Shown here piece after piece: positions 12,096-22,750 of a DNA stretch of 64,000 bases (position 1 is its first letter; every line of letters starts with the position of its first letter). The notes below the pieces were generated by a model. That model saw only the letters and a program-made list of their open reading frames with translations. It was not told the DNA's origin and searched no databases. The position numbers were made by a program, and so were the translations under genes. Origin of the DNA: Entonaema liquescens (lineage: Eukaryota; Ascomycota; Sordariomycetes; Xylariales; Xylariaceae); NCBI GenBank assembly GCA_902805475.1, contig CADCSX010000003.1:1984001-2048000 (forward strand), in the 5' to 3' direction.

Positions 12096-12974
12096 TCATC
12101 GCTTAGGCCCCTTAGGCTTCTTCTCAATGCGGTCTTTGCCCGGCGCATACGGCGCTGCGATGCCAACTAGCTTCTCCTGCTTCCCGAGCTCGCCTTTGAA
12201 CTCGTACCGCCCATCTGAACCGACGGTAGCCGGGACCCCCTGCGCGGGCCGCGAGAGCTGCTCGCTGTGCAGCTTGTCGAGGGACTCGCCGACGACGGCG
12301 TACTGCGCCCAGTTGATGGGCGGGCAGCGCACGACGTTCTGGGGCTTGGGGAGCGTGCTCCAAGGGCGGGATTGGGATTGGGGTTGGGGTTGGGGTTGGG
12401 GTTCTTGGGATGCAGGTTCGCTCTTGACTTCTGGGTGAGAAGGCCCTGTGCTGTCGCTGCTCGTGCTGGGATGCGCGGCTGTAGCACTACCCTGTGCGCC
12501 TTCCATCTCCTCATCATCGTCGTCGGAGTCGTCGGAGTCGTCTTGCGCTACGCTACTGCTACTCCCCGAACAGCGCGTCGCCCTCGACGCCGACGCGCCC
12601 GCCGTCAGGTCGCGCACGAAGGCCTCGGGGTCCGCGAGCGCGGCCGTCTTGACGCGGCTCAGCAGCGCCATGTCGGCGGCGGCCTTGCGGCGCTGCAGCT
12701 GCAGCACCGAGATCGCCGACTTGAGCGCCAGCACGTCCGGGTTGCTGTCGAAGTCGATGGGCTCGGGCGCCGGCGGGACCGTCCCGCCCGCTTGGCTCTG
12801 GTCCTGCTGCGAGGTGTGCGTGTATGTCGGCCGCGGCAGCGCGACGGGGTTGAGGGGCGGCGTGATAGGGCTGTAGGCTGGTCGTTGGGGCGAGGAGGGG
12901 CGCGCGGGGACCTGGTTGGGGGGGTTGGTGGGCGCGCTGGAGGCGCTGCTTGTGTTGAGTGTGAGACCCGGCAT
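12096..12974 (-). CDS. Conserved-looking hypothetical protein, proline/serine-rich
   Basis: One uninterrupted frame of 292 residues from the ATG at 12974 (MPGLTLNTSS). The frame is open further upstream to 13106, but that extension is AT-richer and reads like untranslated sequence. The body has a disordered Pro/Ser/Thr-rich head, a central helical segment (NPDVLALKSAISVLQLQRRK, about residues 90-140) likely to form a coiled coil, an acidic block DDSDDSDDDDEEME, a Q/P repeat, and a Trp-containing tail (VRCPPINWAQYAVVGES then SLDKLH) that looks like a conserved motif. The end is basic (KKPKGPKR). GC content is distinctly higher than in neighbouring DNA, as expected for an exon. It has the look of a nuclear protein, but I do not recognise a family. 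Confidence 0.7.
   Translation of the reverse strand: MPGLTLNTSSASSAPTNPPNQVPARPSSPQRPAYSPITPPLNPVALPRPTYTHTSQQDQSQAGGTVPPAPEPIDFDSNPDVLALKSAISVLQLQRRKAAADMALLSRVKTAALADPEAFVRDLTAGASASRATRCSGSSSSVAQDDSDDSDDDDEEMEGAQGSATAAHPSTSSDSTGPSHPEVKSEPASQEPQPQPQPQSQSRPWSTLPKPQNVVRCPPINWAQYAVVGESLDKLHSEQLSRPAQGVPATVGSDGRYEFKGELGKQEKLVGIAAPYAPGKDRIEKKPKGPKR
12376..12413. repeat. GGGTTG-type short tandem repeat inside a coding region
   Basis: Several copies of GGGGTT/GGTTGG lie in the plus strand here; on the coding (minus) strand they encode the PQPQPQ run of the Pro/Ser-rich protein. The unit resembles telomere repeat sequence but the position inside an exon and the local variation argue for a simple codon repeat. 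Confidence 0.8.
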
Positions 12975-14377
12975 CGTGGCTCGGGATCGTGGGTGTTGTG
13001 CGGCCAGGATGGGTGGAGTTGCGTTGCGTTGCGCTGCGTAATCTTTTTGGTATCGAATCACTTTGCTTGGGTAGGTACCTAATGTGGATAAAGAGGGAAA
13101 AATCAATAAAAAGTTCCTTGTTTAGAAAGTGCGAAGTCTTGAAAACACTTCGTTATCTTATATTGAATTGTAGATGAAGGTTGAATGTTGTATGAGTTGA
13201 AGGCGCATGAGCTTTGGGGGTCAGTGTTGCGGCGTTAGATAGAGTGGTCCAGGCAAGTGGGGCGGGCTGTCAATATGTAAGACTGGAGATGTAAGAACCA
13301 ATAAGAGGTGCAGCAAGTTGAGGCAACGGACCCCAGTCGAACAAGAGACTCGGTCCATTGTCCGTGCGCAACGGCATGTCCGGGACCCCCCGGTCACAAG
13401 CTATACCCTGCAGATCTTAGTGACTTGAATTACTGCAGATGATGTTCCATTTCTATCGTTTGCAAGTGCGGTGTCGTAACCAAAGAAAAGTCTTCTGAAT
13501 AACGATCAACTATGAGGGCAGTTATGACATATAATAGTACACAGAGTTATATAGGATATTCAATATATGCCCGTGCTTTCTTATATCACATATCCATATT
13601 GATAACTTATAAGTACTCTCTGATCTATCACATATCCTTCTCGAAGCAGACTACGATGCGTGGCGTAGCGCAGCGCAGTTTAGATCTATATTAGTCTACC
13701 ATGTGCAAACAGGGTTCTCTCTGTAATAATAACAACTTGACTTTTTCTTTTTCTTTTAACATACCTACATCCAATCATTTCATATGCTCGCCATAGACCC
13801 GATTACTCCACCACCTGAAGCTTTGAGGGTCTTACTTAGATTGGCAGGGTTTAAAGTCATATATAGGTATGCATGCACTTGTCCGTCCCAGTATATGGCA
13901 ACCTCAACCGCTAAAAAGAATTGATTCGAGGCTACCTGCTTAGTTTAGTGGCGCCTTACCCATTAGTCTTGTATATACTATAATAGTATCTTAGGTAATA
14001 AGGCAACCTCGAATCGAGGCAGATATTAACGCCTTAAATTTGATTTGGCTCATTCCTCCTTTTGTCTACTTAATTATTTTCTTTGCGAGTTTATCATCAC
14101 ACCGTATTCGGGAACAATAACTACCTTATACTCTAGGTATACTAGAGACATGTTGATACCCATCTCTTCCTCTAACATACCCAATTGATGGTTCACGACT
14201 TCTTCTCGACTTTTCTCTTCTGTTATAGTGGAACCGAATCATCTGAAAGCTAGGTTTGTCTATTTAATATCCACCCCTGAAGTATTCAGAATCTAACTCT
14301 TAATCTAGGTCCCCGTATGTCGTATTATCGACTTTCAGGAACTCTATCTCCCATAGTATCTCGCATTCCGGTGTACA
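12975..14377. other. Intergenic region between divergent genes, with an imperfect inverted repeat
   Basis: About 1.4 kb between the Pro/Ser-rich gene and the unknown basic-protein gene. It probably includes both promoters. An imperfect inverted repeat lies at 13923-14015: outer arms GATTCGAGG and CCTCGAATC, inner arms GCCTTACC and GGTAATAAGGC. No ORF here looks coding. Confidence 0.5.
13923..14015. repeat. Imperfect inverted repeat, 93 bases
   Basis: Outer 9-base arms at 13923-13931 and 14007-14015 are perfect complements, and inner arms at 13953-13960 and 13994-14004 pair with one gap. It could be a small MITE-like remnant or a foldback in a transcript. No flanking duplication was evident. 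Confidence 0.45.
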
Positions 14378-15715
14378 ATGGTAGGACTAATTGGACGTCT
14401 TCGAAAGCCTAAGTTACCAACTACCCAGGGATCTCCACATGAGGATGACAATACACCGACAGAGACACCCATAGCACCGCATCGTTTCAACCCACCCGTC
14501 TTGCGTAATTTCTCCTATCCGCTTAACGTCGGAAGCCAAGTGCAGCCGCCATTGTTCCCGTCGCCAAGAACTGAGCAGACAACTTGGGACCAGCTGGGTG
14601 AACTTTACAAATTCTCTCCTGACAATATTTCCAAAGCACGTGAAACGAAAACTTCTGGGTTCGAAGACCCTTTTTCATTCAGTGTTGAGACAGAGTCTTA
14701 CTCTCAGGTGTGTGACGAAGACAGCAACGGAAACGAGGAATTTGGCATTGGTGTATCGTCTGAGCAGCTCGACCGAGAGTCTTTATCACAGGAAGACCCT
14801 ATACCAAGAAAAAAGCAGCGCCGAAGCACTTTATTAAGTCTAACTTCCTCCCAAACCCAAGAGCCTTCACGCCTCTAGGAGAGTGCCGAGAAGGGTGGGC
14901 CAAAGGACAAGGCTTTGAAATTGACCAAGGGTCATTCATTAGGAGATCGCATCTTTCCTCAGGCAACCACCATCACATCCCGCTTCAAACGGAACTCGTC
15001 AGGCCAGCATAAGACAACTGCATCGCTGAACACATCCAGACTCATAATCCTATCCTCTAACGACCTTAATCGACCCGCGTCGAGCTCAGGGGTCCTACTG
15101 ATCGATACTACAGTTAAATCGCCAATCATAACCACAAGATATGCGCCTTCACCACTAATAGTCCCAAAGGAAAGCACATTAACAAGCCCAGGCGAGGCAA
15201 CACTAGTCTCGCAAGCCACGGGAGCAATGCAATCTCTTGAAATAGGCCATACTTACCTTAAGAAACCCTTGCACGATAATAATAGGATGGATCGCAATAT
15301 TCTTGAGGGTGGTGGAAACAAGAAAAGCAGTGATTCTTCGGCCGAAGTAGGTAAGCACAAGAAGAAGGATAATAAACGCCGTTGGATGTCTCAACTCAAG
15401 AATTGGGTTACTGCTTCGGAGCCGTCGGCTCGGGCTTTAAAAGAGTATAAGGAGGAAACCTATAGCAAGGCCCATATCTCCCTTGATGACCCTCAAGCGA
15501 ACGCTAAGCTTCACCTACCGATCGGTACCCTCCCCCCGAATGCAATCAAGCCAGCCGGCTCGGGACCTGATCCGGAAGAAATTTTCCTGAAGCAGACAGA
15601 ACAGCGAAAAAGGATGAGACATTCGGGCACCGGGTCTTATGAAACTCAAGGCTCGAAGTCGAGCTCTAGTCGCTATTCAACTTCCAGTAGCAATGTTTTT
15701 GGTGCTGCTAGATAG
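14378..15715 (+). CDS. Unknown basic, serine-rich protein; frame interrupted by one TAG unless spliced
   Basis: One frame is coding-like from the ATG at 14378 to the TAG at 15713-15715, apart from an in-frame TAG at 14876-14878. Both halves share composition (Ser, Thr, Lys, Pro) and the frame does not shift, so they look like one gene. An intron ending at that TAG would remove the stop: CTCTAG|GAG is a fair acceptor, TCTAAC about 30 bases upstream a fair branch site, and candidate donors at 14708 (GTGTGT, intron 171) or 14753 (GTATCG, intron 126) both keep the frame. With these the protein would be 388 or 403 residues. The best conserved-looking part is the C-terminal third (KRRWMSQLKNWVTASEPSA, then HLPIGTLPPNAIKPAGSGPD). 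No known domain is recognised. Alternatives: pseudogene, or a short protein ending at 14878. Confidence 0.6.
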
Positions 15716-16424
15716 GGTTCGCGATGATAACCGAATGAGCTTTGCATTGGGAAAAAAAAAAAAGAAGAAAAAAAAAAACGCGCGGATGGAACGACATGTT
15801 ATACTTATTTGATTGTTTCTGTACTTTTCGATGTCTAGGTACTTTGCTGTATAGCTGTTTTCATACTTGAACTCGTAAATCACTAAACATGGGGTATTTG
15901 TAACCGAATCTCATATTCATTCTTTTATGTCGAAGTCAGCTTAGAATCTTGGTGGGTAGATAAATCAAAGAAACAATATACTAGCTCTATTAAGTGTGAC
16001 TTATGGCATGAACCTCGAGCTGTTCAAACATGAGGATCTGATTCAGTCCATCCTGAGGTGCAAATCTTATCGTGAATAAAAGAGCTTTAAACATACCCGA
16101 GACATATTTCTGCTTAGTTACATAATAGGCAGCTAGTTAAGAACCACGACATCTGACAAAAAGGGTTAACTACGAAGATCAGGCATTCAATTCAATAAGC
16201 ATCAAGACTATCCAGGGAACATCATGCAGTATAAGGCCATTGTCTTTCCTCAAGGATTAGTATCATAAACTAAATCTCGTTCCAATGAGGATGTTCTAGA
16301 TTCCTTACAACATGCTACAGTCTTATCTATATCTTATTACTTATTATAAATTCATGTCACTACCATAGAGATGTCTTACTGCGGCAATACTACCTTCAAA
16401 ATGTTCGTGGGTAGTTCCATGCCA
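15716..16424. other. Intergenic region, AT-rich
   Basis: About 700 bases between the unknown Ser-rich gene and the 3' end of the minus-strand methyltransferase. An A-rich run (15750-15778) follows the gene end. No coding or RNA feature is visible. Confidence 0.5.
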
Positions 16425-17445
16425 TCATGGCTTCCTTCCAACCACCGTGACTCGCAACGAGGTAATATAAGCCCCCTGCTTAGTCTCCTCGGTAGCGGCA
16501 GGAATAAGACGTTTCAATTCGCGGGCCATATGCTCGTTCTTGGTCTTGCGCGCGATCAGATCATGCATCATAAGGCCGGCTTCGTGGAAGATGAAAGCCA
16601 GGTGAGGCGGCGCGTCCCTGGTGTCCTTCTCGATATCTACGAATCCGGCTTGTGCGAAGATCTCGGGGAGATGACGGGTCCAAGTTGGTTTGAGACGGTC
16701 GTCTTGAACGGCCAGAAGCTTGAAGAGTCCGACGAGGTTGTCGGTTTTGTTCTCGGGCTTGGTCGTGTCGAAGCGTAATGTTTCCATATCAGGCTCGCCC
16801 CATTGGAGATAACCACCAGGTTCTACCACACTCGGGTCAGTCACGGCTAGAGAGGGTATCTTTGCAACGTATTTAATAGACTAAATAGCTTGGCTACAAT
16901 GCTGGGGACATCGCTGTTGAGGAGGACAAAACTGAAGAACCGAACGTTGATGATATCGTAGACACCAACAAGATCTTCCGGTACGTCATCTTTCACGTTC
17001 CAGTGCCGGAAGGTCACACGGGGTGGAAGTGTCTCGATTGGTGGTGCTGCATCGAACGAGATATCATAGCCGTCCAACTGAGCCTCTTTGAGCTTGTCTT
17101 GAACGTCAAGGAGCCAGATACCATAACCACATTCTTAATTTATTTTCTTCCATACCTAAGCGGTAGAGTGTGACTAGATACGCACCCGGTGCCAGTCCCA
17201 ACGTCTGCTACTCTAAGGCTCGCAGCCTTTGAGGGGATCTTCGGGTGGATATTGTAGCCGAAGAGCTTGGTCCACAGATGGTGCATCAAGTTGATGCTAT
17301 AAGCAGAATGTCTGTTAGTTCAAGTCCACTGCTGCCTTGCAATTAGGGGGACGCTGGACAATAGGAGAAAAAATAATTAAATGTTGACGCACCGTGTATT
17401 GTCGAGGAAATCTCGAGTGAAGACGTATTCGGTGTTAGAAGCCAT
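16425..17445 (-). pseudogene. UMTA-type SAM-dependent methyltransferase, probably non-functional (splice sites lost)
   Basis: Minus strand. The start at 17445 (MASNTEYVFTRDF), glycine-rich SAM motif VADVGTGTG, DGYDISFDAAPP, VPEDLVGVYDI, GGYLQWGEPD and the end RVTVVGRKP (stop at 16425-16427) match fungal methyltransferases often found beside secondary-metabolite genes. Exon 1 (17445-17393) and exon 2 (17296-17186) splice normally. The next junction should be GTGTG|IWLLDV, with exon 3 starting at 17120, but the two bases before it are GG, not AG, and no other AG in that intron restores the frame. The following intron should begin at 16872 to give SLL|KPGGY, but its first bases are AT, not GT; only a weak GTCTAT nine bases upstream would keep the frame. 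Two damaged sites in one short gene suggest a young pseudogene. Unusual splicing cannot be excluded. No other biosynthetic genes lie nearby. Confidence 0.65.
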
Positions 17446-19710
17446 TTTGTTTTTGTCGATCGTTGAATCTCTTGCGCTCGGGGTTTGATAATACCTGCCT
17501 TCGTAAAGCTTCTAAGGTGGTTTGCTATACTCTGATGTGTCGAACAGCCGGCCGACTATTATATTCTAATTGGAAGGAAGGTAGGCTGTCAGTATATATG
17601 CAATTCACAACCAATCATATTGATACTTGGCTGCACTCTAGAGTTATATGCACATACTCTCATGGTTTGTTTCTCGAATATCCCTTACAGTATCCCTTAC
17701 TTCAAGCACCCCGAGCGCCCCAATCAGCAGCCACTTCTTCCTTTGTCCACACATAATAGCTTCGTTTGCGAGATGCTGTAACTGATGGACACCTCTGAGT
17801 AAGCCTACGGCTGATTACGAATTCATTTTCCACGTTAGTAGATGTACAAGTACCTTTGCAGCCAAGGCGGGTATATGATCCGTGTTGGATTGCGAAGTGT
17901 GTCAGCCAACTTGCTGCTAGAACAAGGAGCAGGAGTGACACGGCAATTGCAAAAGGAAATCTAGGAACTCCTATTCCCTAAGGAAACTTTCACGGACATG
18001 CTAAATAGACTTGAGACAAAAGAAAGGGGGATGAAGACCAACGCGAGATATGTTAGCAGTTTGACGTGTGATGCCTCCTCTAACGAACCACGCATTCAAT
18101 GAGCTGAGCCATTGCAGATGTTACCAGAGTCACCGTCTCTAGGGATCTACTGTGATGCCCAATGACAGTTATCAGACGTTGGATGTCTTTAAGTAGCTAG
18201 ACTCCTGTAGTTGTTCCAATCCTGATACGTCGATATCACATTCGTATTTAGCTGTGACTTTCAGTTAATACATAGCGACACTTCATTCATGTCGGCAATG
18301 TTTCTCAGAAGATACAGCCGCCAATACCGGGTTATACCCTAGAAATTCTGGTATTATATCTTCCACTAGGTAAATTATTCGACAGAATGGCTAGACCTTC
18401 TCCGCCATTGGCTAAGACCGTAATGTCTATTTTATCCCCTTTCCTTGTATGGATTGGGATTTGAACTTGCTTACTGAGGTGCGGTTGCCAACGATGTGGA
18501 GGATATATTTTCTTCTATCAAATCTAGGTATATACCTATATATATACCTATTTTAGTGCTTCCTCAATTAGATTAGTTAGTCCAAGGTAAAAGATATTAT
18601 GCTTATTGCAAATCAAGCTTTATTCAACTACTAAATAGCTTATCATATGCTACGAGTCGAAGTTTTGTGTCGCGAGTTGGTGAGAATACCTAGCGCCTCT
18701 TAGTGTTCATGAGCAATATATGGACAGCACTAGCCGTCTTCACAAGACTACCGGGAATTTACTTGGTAGGCTAGGGACTTGGGACTGGTCTTGCGGAGAT
18801 TGCGGAGAGCTTAAACTTACCGTTGACTTCATATGTTCCACGTCCCTGAGGTCTAGACCAACGAGTTAGCCACTTGTGCCTGAAGTATAGAGCGCCACCT
18901 TTCAGCTCAACAACTCAAGTATACTAGGCTAATCAAGAAGCAGACATTATCGCCGCCAGCCCGCACCACGTCTTTGAGGACTTACTCCTGCATAAGAGCT
19001 AAGCTATTAAGCGAGGGCAGTTTACTACGATGCGCGAGGCTTTGTAAATCAGCACTCGATTTGGTGTGCTCTTCTGTGGGCGACGGCGGGTCTATATGAT
19101 ACAGACCATCAAACTCGAAGGTATCATGACGAAATGAGCCGATCATACCTAGCAAATGTCATGCTTATATGAATCAGTCTTCTATTTCTTCATCTCAAAA
19201 TCTTTTCTTTGGTCCTGTCGATCGAATATCTAAACGTAGCCGTTCACGTCATTTGGGAAGATCGCTTAGTTTTGCTGCCGGAAGTAGGAAGCGCCGACAG
19301 ACGCTATTCATGAGAGGCTCTAACGATCCCTCTTGGTTCGATACCGGAGTAGCTGATCTGTTCCTCATTTTCTGTCGCGCGTCGCTGTAGTGTATACACT
19401 ATTAAGTCTTCGCGCGGCGCTTGCACTCGGCTGGGTGGGTATATGCCCAAATAGGAATACTCGATGTGCTTAGCACGCAGCTACTGAAGCTGAAGGGAGT
19501 CTAGAAGGCCTCACTCAAGCTACCACGTCGATCACAGCTGTTTGATGGCGAGAACATCGAATCGCTTCCTATGGCAGGTGGTCTGGAACCATGACCCGGT
19601 GGGGGAACAATGGATTCAAAAGGCATCATATTCTTCCTCAGATACTCGATGATTTTGTGCGGACAAGCAAAGAGGATTTCTACTGCAGCTAGTTTTCTTT
19701 TCGGCACAAT
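17446..19710. other. Gene-poor region with decayed coding traces
   Basis: About 2.3 kb with no intact gene. ORFs are short and unrelated. Around 18721-19130 one plus-strand frame reads protein-like stretches broken by stops (see separate entry). A TATACCTATATATATACC tract near 18530-18550 is simple-sequence. A 68-codon minus-strand ORF at 19501-19707 overlaps the promoter of the secreted-protein gene and is of doubtful reality. Confidence 0.5.
18721..19130 (+). pseudogene. Possible gene relic with multiple stops
   Basis: In the frame starting TGG at 18721 the translation holds protein-like segments separated by stops: WTALAVFTRLPGIYLVG, then GLGTGLAEIAESLNLP, EADIIAASPHHVFEDLLLH, and RFGVLFCGRRRVYMIQTIKL. 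The segments stay in one frame, which is more than expected by chance in AT-rich DNA and looks like a gene killed by point mutation. I do not recognise the family, and the neighbouring methyltransferase is also damaged, so this whole stretch may be decaying. Confidence 0.3.
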
Positions 19711-22700
19711 ATGCGTCTTCTTCTTTTCCTGGCGCTGACAGTCTCGCTCTGTCTTGCAGCTAGCGAAGATGCCCTAGATAAACGAGCTGCGAAGTGTGGG
19801 ATTAAAGGCAATCGTATCCTCGCTGCCTACTACAGCACTCAGCAAGCAAGCTTCGGGGTCCCAGCTCAATGCGGTGCATTATGTGCATCAAAGCCTCTGT
19901 GTCAGAGCTATGCAGTCGAAAACGGCAACTGTCGCCTCTATATATTACCTGTGTAGGTACCTATTCATATCTGAGAAGAACATATGACGGGACTAACTAC
20001 TCTATAGTATCAAGATCATAACGCAAAACTTGCCTGGCAACAATGTTTTTTACGACAGGGCCTGCGCGACTAGCACTGATATGTGCGAGGTCAATGGCTT
20101 TAGGTTATTGACCCCGGCGTTTTCAACCTCTAATGGTATTGCCGACAATACCTTCAAGGGATGCTCTGAGCTTTGCAAGAAAACATCGGGCTGCCAAAGT
20201 TACTCTATCGAACTTGCTGCCGGTGGAAAGTGTCGTCTGTATAAGAAGGCTCTAGTCAAGGACTTTAACCCAGACCCGAAAAACGTGAACATCTATTGGG
20301 ATGTCAACTGTCCGCGTGCGGTTGGGAACTCGGTAAGTTAATCATGGTCTCACTTCCCAAGTGACCTTTAGTCATTGGAGCTAACGATTTTCCTGTTATA
20401 GGGTCCTTCTTTGGTCTTTGCGGGCTCATCGGCTACTTCTGCCATACCTACGATCAGTGCCGCAGACGAGCCGGTGGCATTTACATCGGAACCAGCTCCA
20501 GTCGCATTAACAACTGACAGCCCACCTTATGTTCCGTCCGGACCTTTAGTAACGCCGGAGGACGACGATGAATTCATATCGACGTATACTTTTGAGCAGT
20601 TTGAGCTGCCTACTGTGATTGCTGAGGGATCACCTCCAATCACAACTGGTCTCGCCCAGCCAACTGCTATACCGTCTGCGCCGTGTATGGTAGAGCCCGG
20701 TTCTCAGGCACAATTCGTAAGTTTCATACGTGACTCCGCATGAGAAGTTTCCAGAAGCTAACCTACTACAGAGCGTTCTTAATGAAAACTTCATACCGAT
20801 GGTCAGTAGGACGTCTAGCTCGATTGGCCCTCTGCTGCAGCCAACCAAAGCGCCTGCTGCCGACGACCCAATGCTTAACCCAGAAACATTTACTGTACCT
20901 GGCTTCTACCTTCAAGCGGCGGCGGGCGTTTCGGATGTGTACGACATGGTGTATGCTGGGTCGTCAATGCCTCAGTTCGTCGCCATGACTAACACGGGAG
21001 CCGTTGTTCTCGTAGGAGCATCTACAGGAACTAGTTTCAAGAATAACCGTGTAACAACCATCTTCAACGTTGATTGTTACGGCCGCATCAGTATTACTCA
21101 AGGTGGCTCGGGGTATACCTGGAGTACCGATGGCGCATCGAGCAAATTAACTAAAGCTGCAACCCCTGCAAACAACATGAAAGCTCTCCCCAAGAGTATC
21201 CCGGCGGTGGATACCGAGCGCAAGAACCGCAGGCGCAACAAACAACTAGCAGAGAGGCTGATGAAGCGTTCATACTCCGACGGTCCTGCCCCGAAGTGTC
21301 CCTCATCGCCTCCTAACCTGGTAGCAAAGACGAAGCAAGGTTACGAGCACGACGAAGGTAACTTCTGCGAGAGCCTTAGTGAGTATTGGTCGATCAGCCC
21401 GTTCGACTTTGATGGGTCTTGCGCAATCCAAAGTCGCTGCTATGACCAGTGCGAGGACTACGGCTGGCAGAGTTGCACCGGCATTTTTGGCACCATGATG
21501 ATCCTCTCATGTCTGGATGCCTTTGATAGTTGGTGGGAGGTGATTCCCGCCATCGCATGTGCCGCACAGGCAAGTTATTTCACTGGCGTCGCTGCGACTA
21601 GGAAGGGTCGTGATCTATTCTATAAGTCGCAGGGTGCTATGTGCCGCTGTTTCTGCTCGAGCCCCCCCGATACATGTGTTTACAACAATGGTAACTTCTA
21701 CTGCGCTGATATCCATGGTAACGACGACGCCAACTGCGGAAACTGTGGAAGGCAATGCGGGCCGAACTCGAAGTGGTGAGTAAATCTTTACTCCTTTGCT
21801 AAATATCATATACTGACCTCTGCTTTAGCCATGGTGGAAAGTGCGGATGCCCACAGGATCAGTGCGGTAGCACATGCTTAGACTTCAGGAACAACCCTAA
21901 CAACTGCGGTAAATGTGGAAACGTTTGTAACCCATCTTTCTGCCTTGACGGTCGCTGTTACGCGCCGCAGCCAGGCGAGTGCACGCCCGAACAGAGCGTC
22001 ACGAACGGCGACTTCACCAGCTGGTGGCCTAGCTTCACCAACTGGACGATGGCGGCGTACCCGGGCTGCGCGCTAGACGACAAGATCAAGTTCGAAGGCG
22101 TCAACTACCTGGCCAACGGGAAGAGCGACTCGGCCATCTCGGTAGAGATGTCGAGTCTGCCTAGCCAAGGCTGCGAGGCCGCCATGGTCCAGAAGAAGGT
22201 TAAGATGTGCCCTGGCATCCAGTATGACTTCTCCTTCGCTATGGGTTACGTCAACAAGGTGGGCGACAGCCAGGTCCTCAGCAACGCTGACTGCACGGTG
22301 CGCTGGCTGACTGGGACGCCCGCGTCGTGGACGGGCACCGACGGGTTCCAGTCCTCGCCTACGTATAACATCGGCGTGAACAACCCCAACTACAAGACCT
22401 TCGGCCCGTGGAGCCTGCACGTAGCGGAGAACCAGGTGGGCGTCACGAAAGTCAAGAAGGATCTCTTCGTCGACTTGACGGCCGTCATCCACTGCGCCGG
22501 CCCTGCTAACGGCGCGGGACGATTCGTCATCAGAGATGTCAAGATGAATCCTGTTGGACAGGTTAAGTCCCGATCGCTCACGATTGGCCAGGAAAAGGCT
22601 GGGTATGTAGTGCAGAGAGACGCTGCCGCTACGAATGTTACCGAGGATCTGGCGCCTTATTTCCCGGACCAGAAGAAGGGCGAGCTACTTGTTGTTTCTT

Positions 22701-22750
22701 TCGCGGCGAATGCTACTGAGAAGAGGAGCTTGTTAGAGGGCTCGGCTTGA
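19711..22750 (+). CDS. Secreted cysteine-rich protein with PAN/apple-like repeats and a phospholipase A2-like segment
   Basis: Exons 19711-19952, 20008-20332, 20402-20716, 20772-21775 and 21829-22750 agree in phase and give 935 residues. A signal peptide (MRLLLFLALTVSLCLA) is followed by a kexin-type DKR at 23-25. Two PAN/apple-like Cys modules follow (CGALCASKPLCQSYAVENG; CSELCKKTSGCQSYSIE), then a Ser/Thr/Pro linker. A further dibasic site precedes SYSDGPAPKC. The next segment, with DGSCAIQSRCYDQC, has the Cys spacing of secreted phospholipase A2 around the active site, but Gln-Ser replaces the catalytic His-Asp, so it is probably not an enzyme. Then come CGNCGRQCG/CGKCGNVC modules and a C-terminal beta-rich domain with several N-glycosylation sequons. 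It is probably extracellular or wall-bound and may bind carbohydrate or protein. The domain mix is seen; the function is not known. Confidence 0.85.

Noticed and set aside
12376..12413. Interstitial telomere repeat (GGGTTG-like)
   Set aside because: The unit is not exact TTAGGG, the tract is short, and it encodes a PQPQ run in an open coding frame.
12267..13082. 271-codon plus-strand ORF opposite the Pro/Ser-rich gene
   Set aside because: It is the high-GC shadow of the minus-strand gene; the product is Arg/Gly/Ala-rich low-complexity and crosses that gene's start.
18440..18490. Possible tRNA B-box on the minus strand (AGTTCAAATCCC)
   Set aside because: Flanking bases do not form a T-stem and no acceptor or anticodon arm could be found.
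19501..19707. 68-codon minus-strand ORF (MPKRKLAAVE start)
   Set aside because: Sits back to back with the start of the secreted-protein gene, no support beyond length; could be the remnant of a longer gene but nothing confirms it.
22073..22492. 139-codon minus-strand ORF
   Set aside because: It lies wholly within the last exon of the secreted-protein gene and has no recognisable motif.
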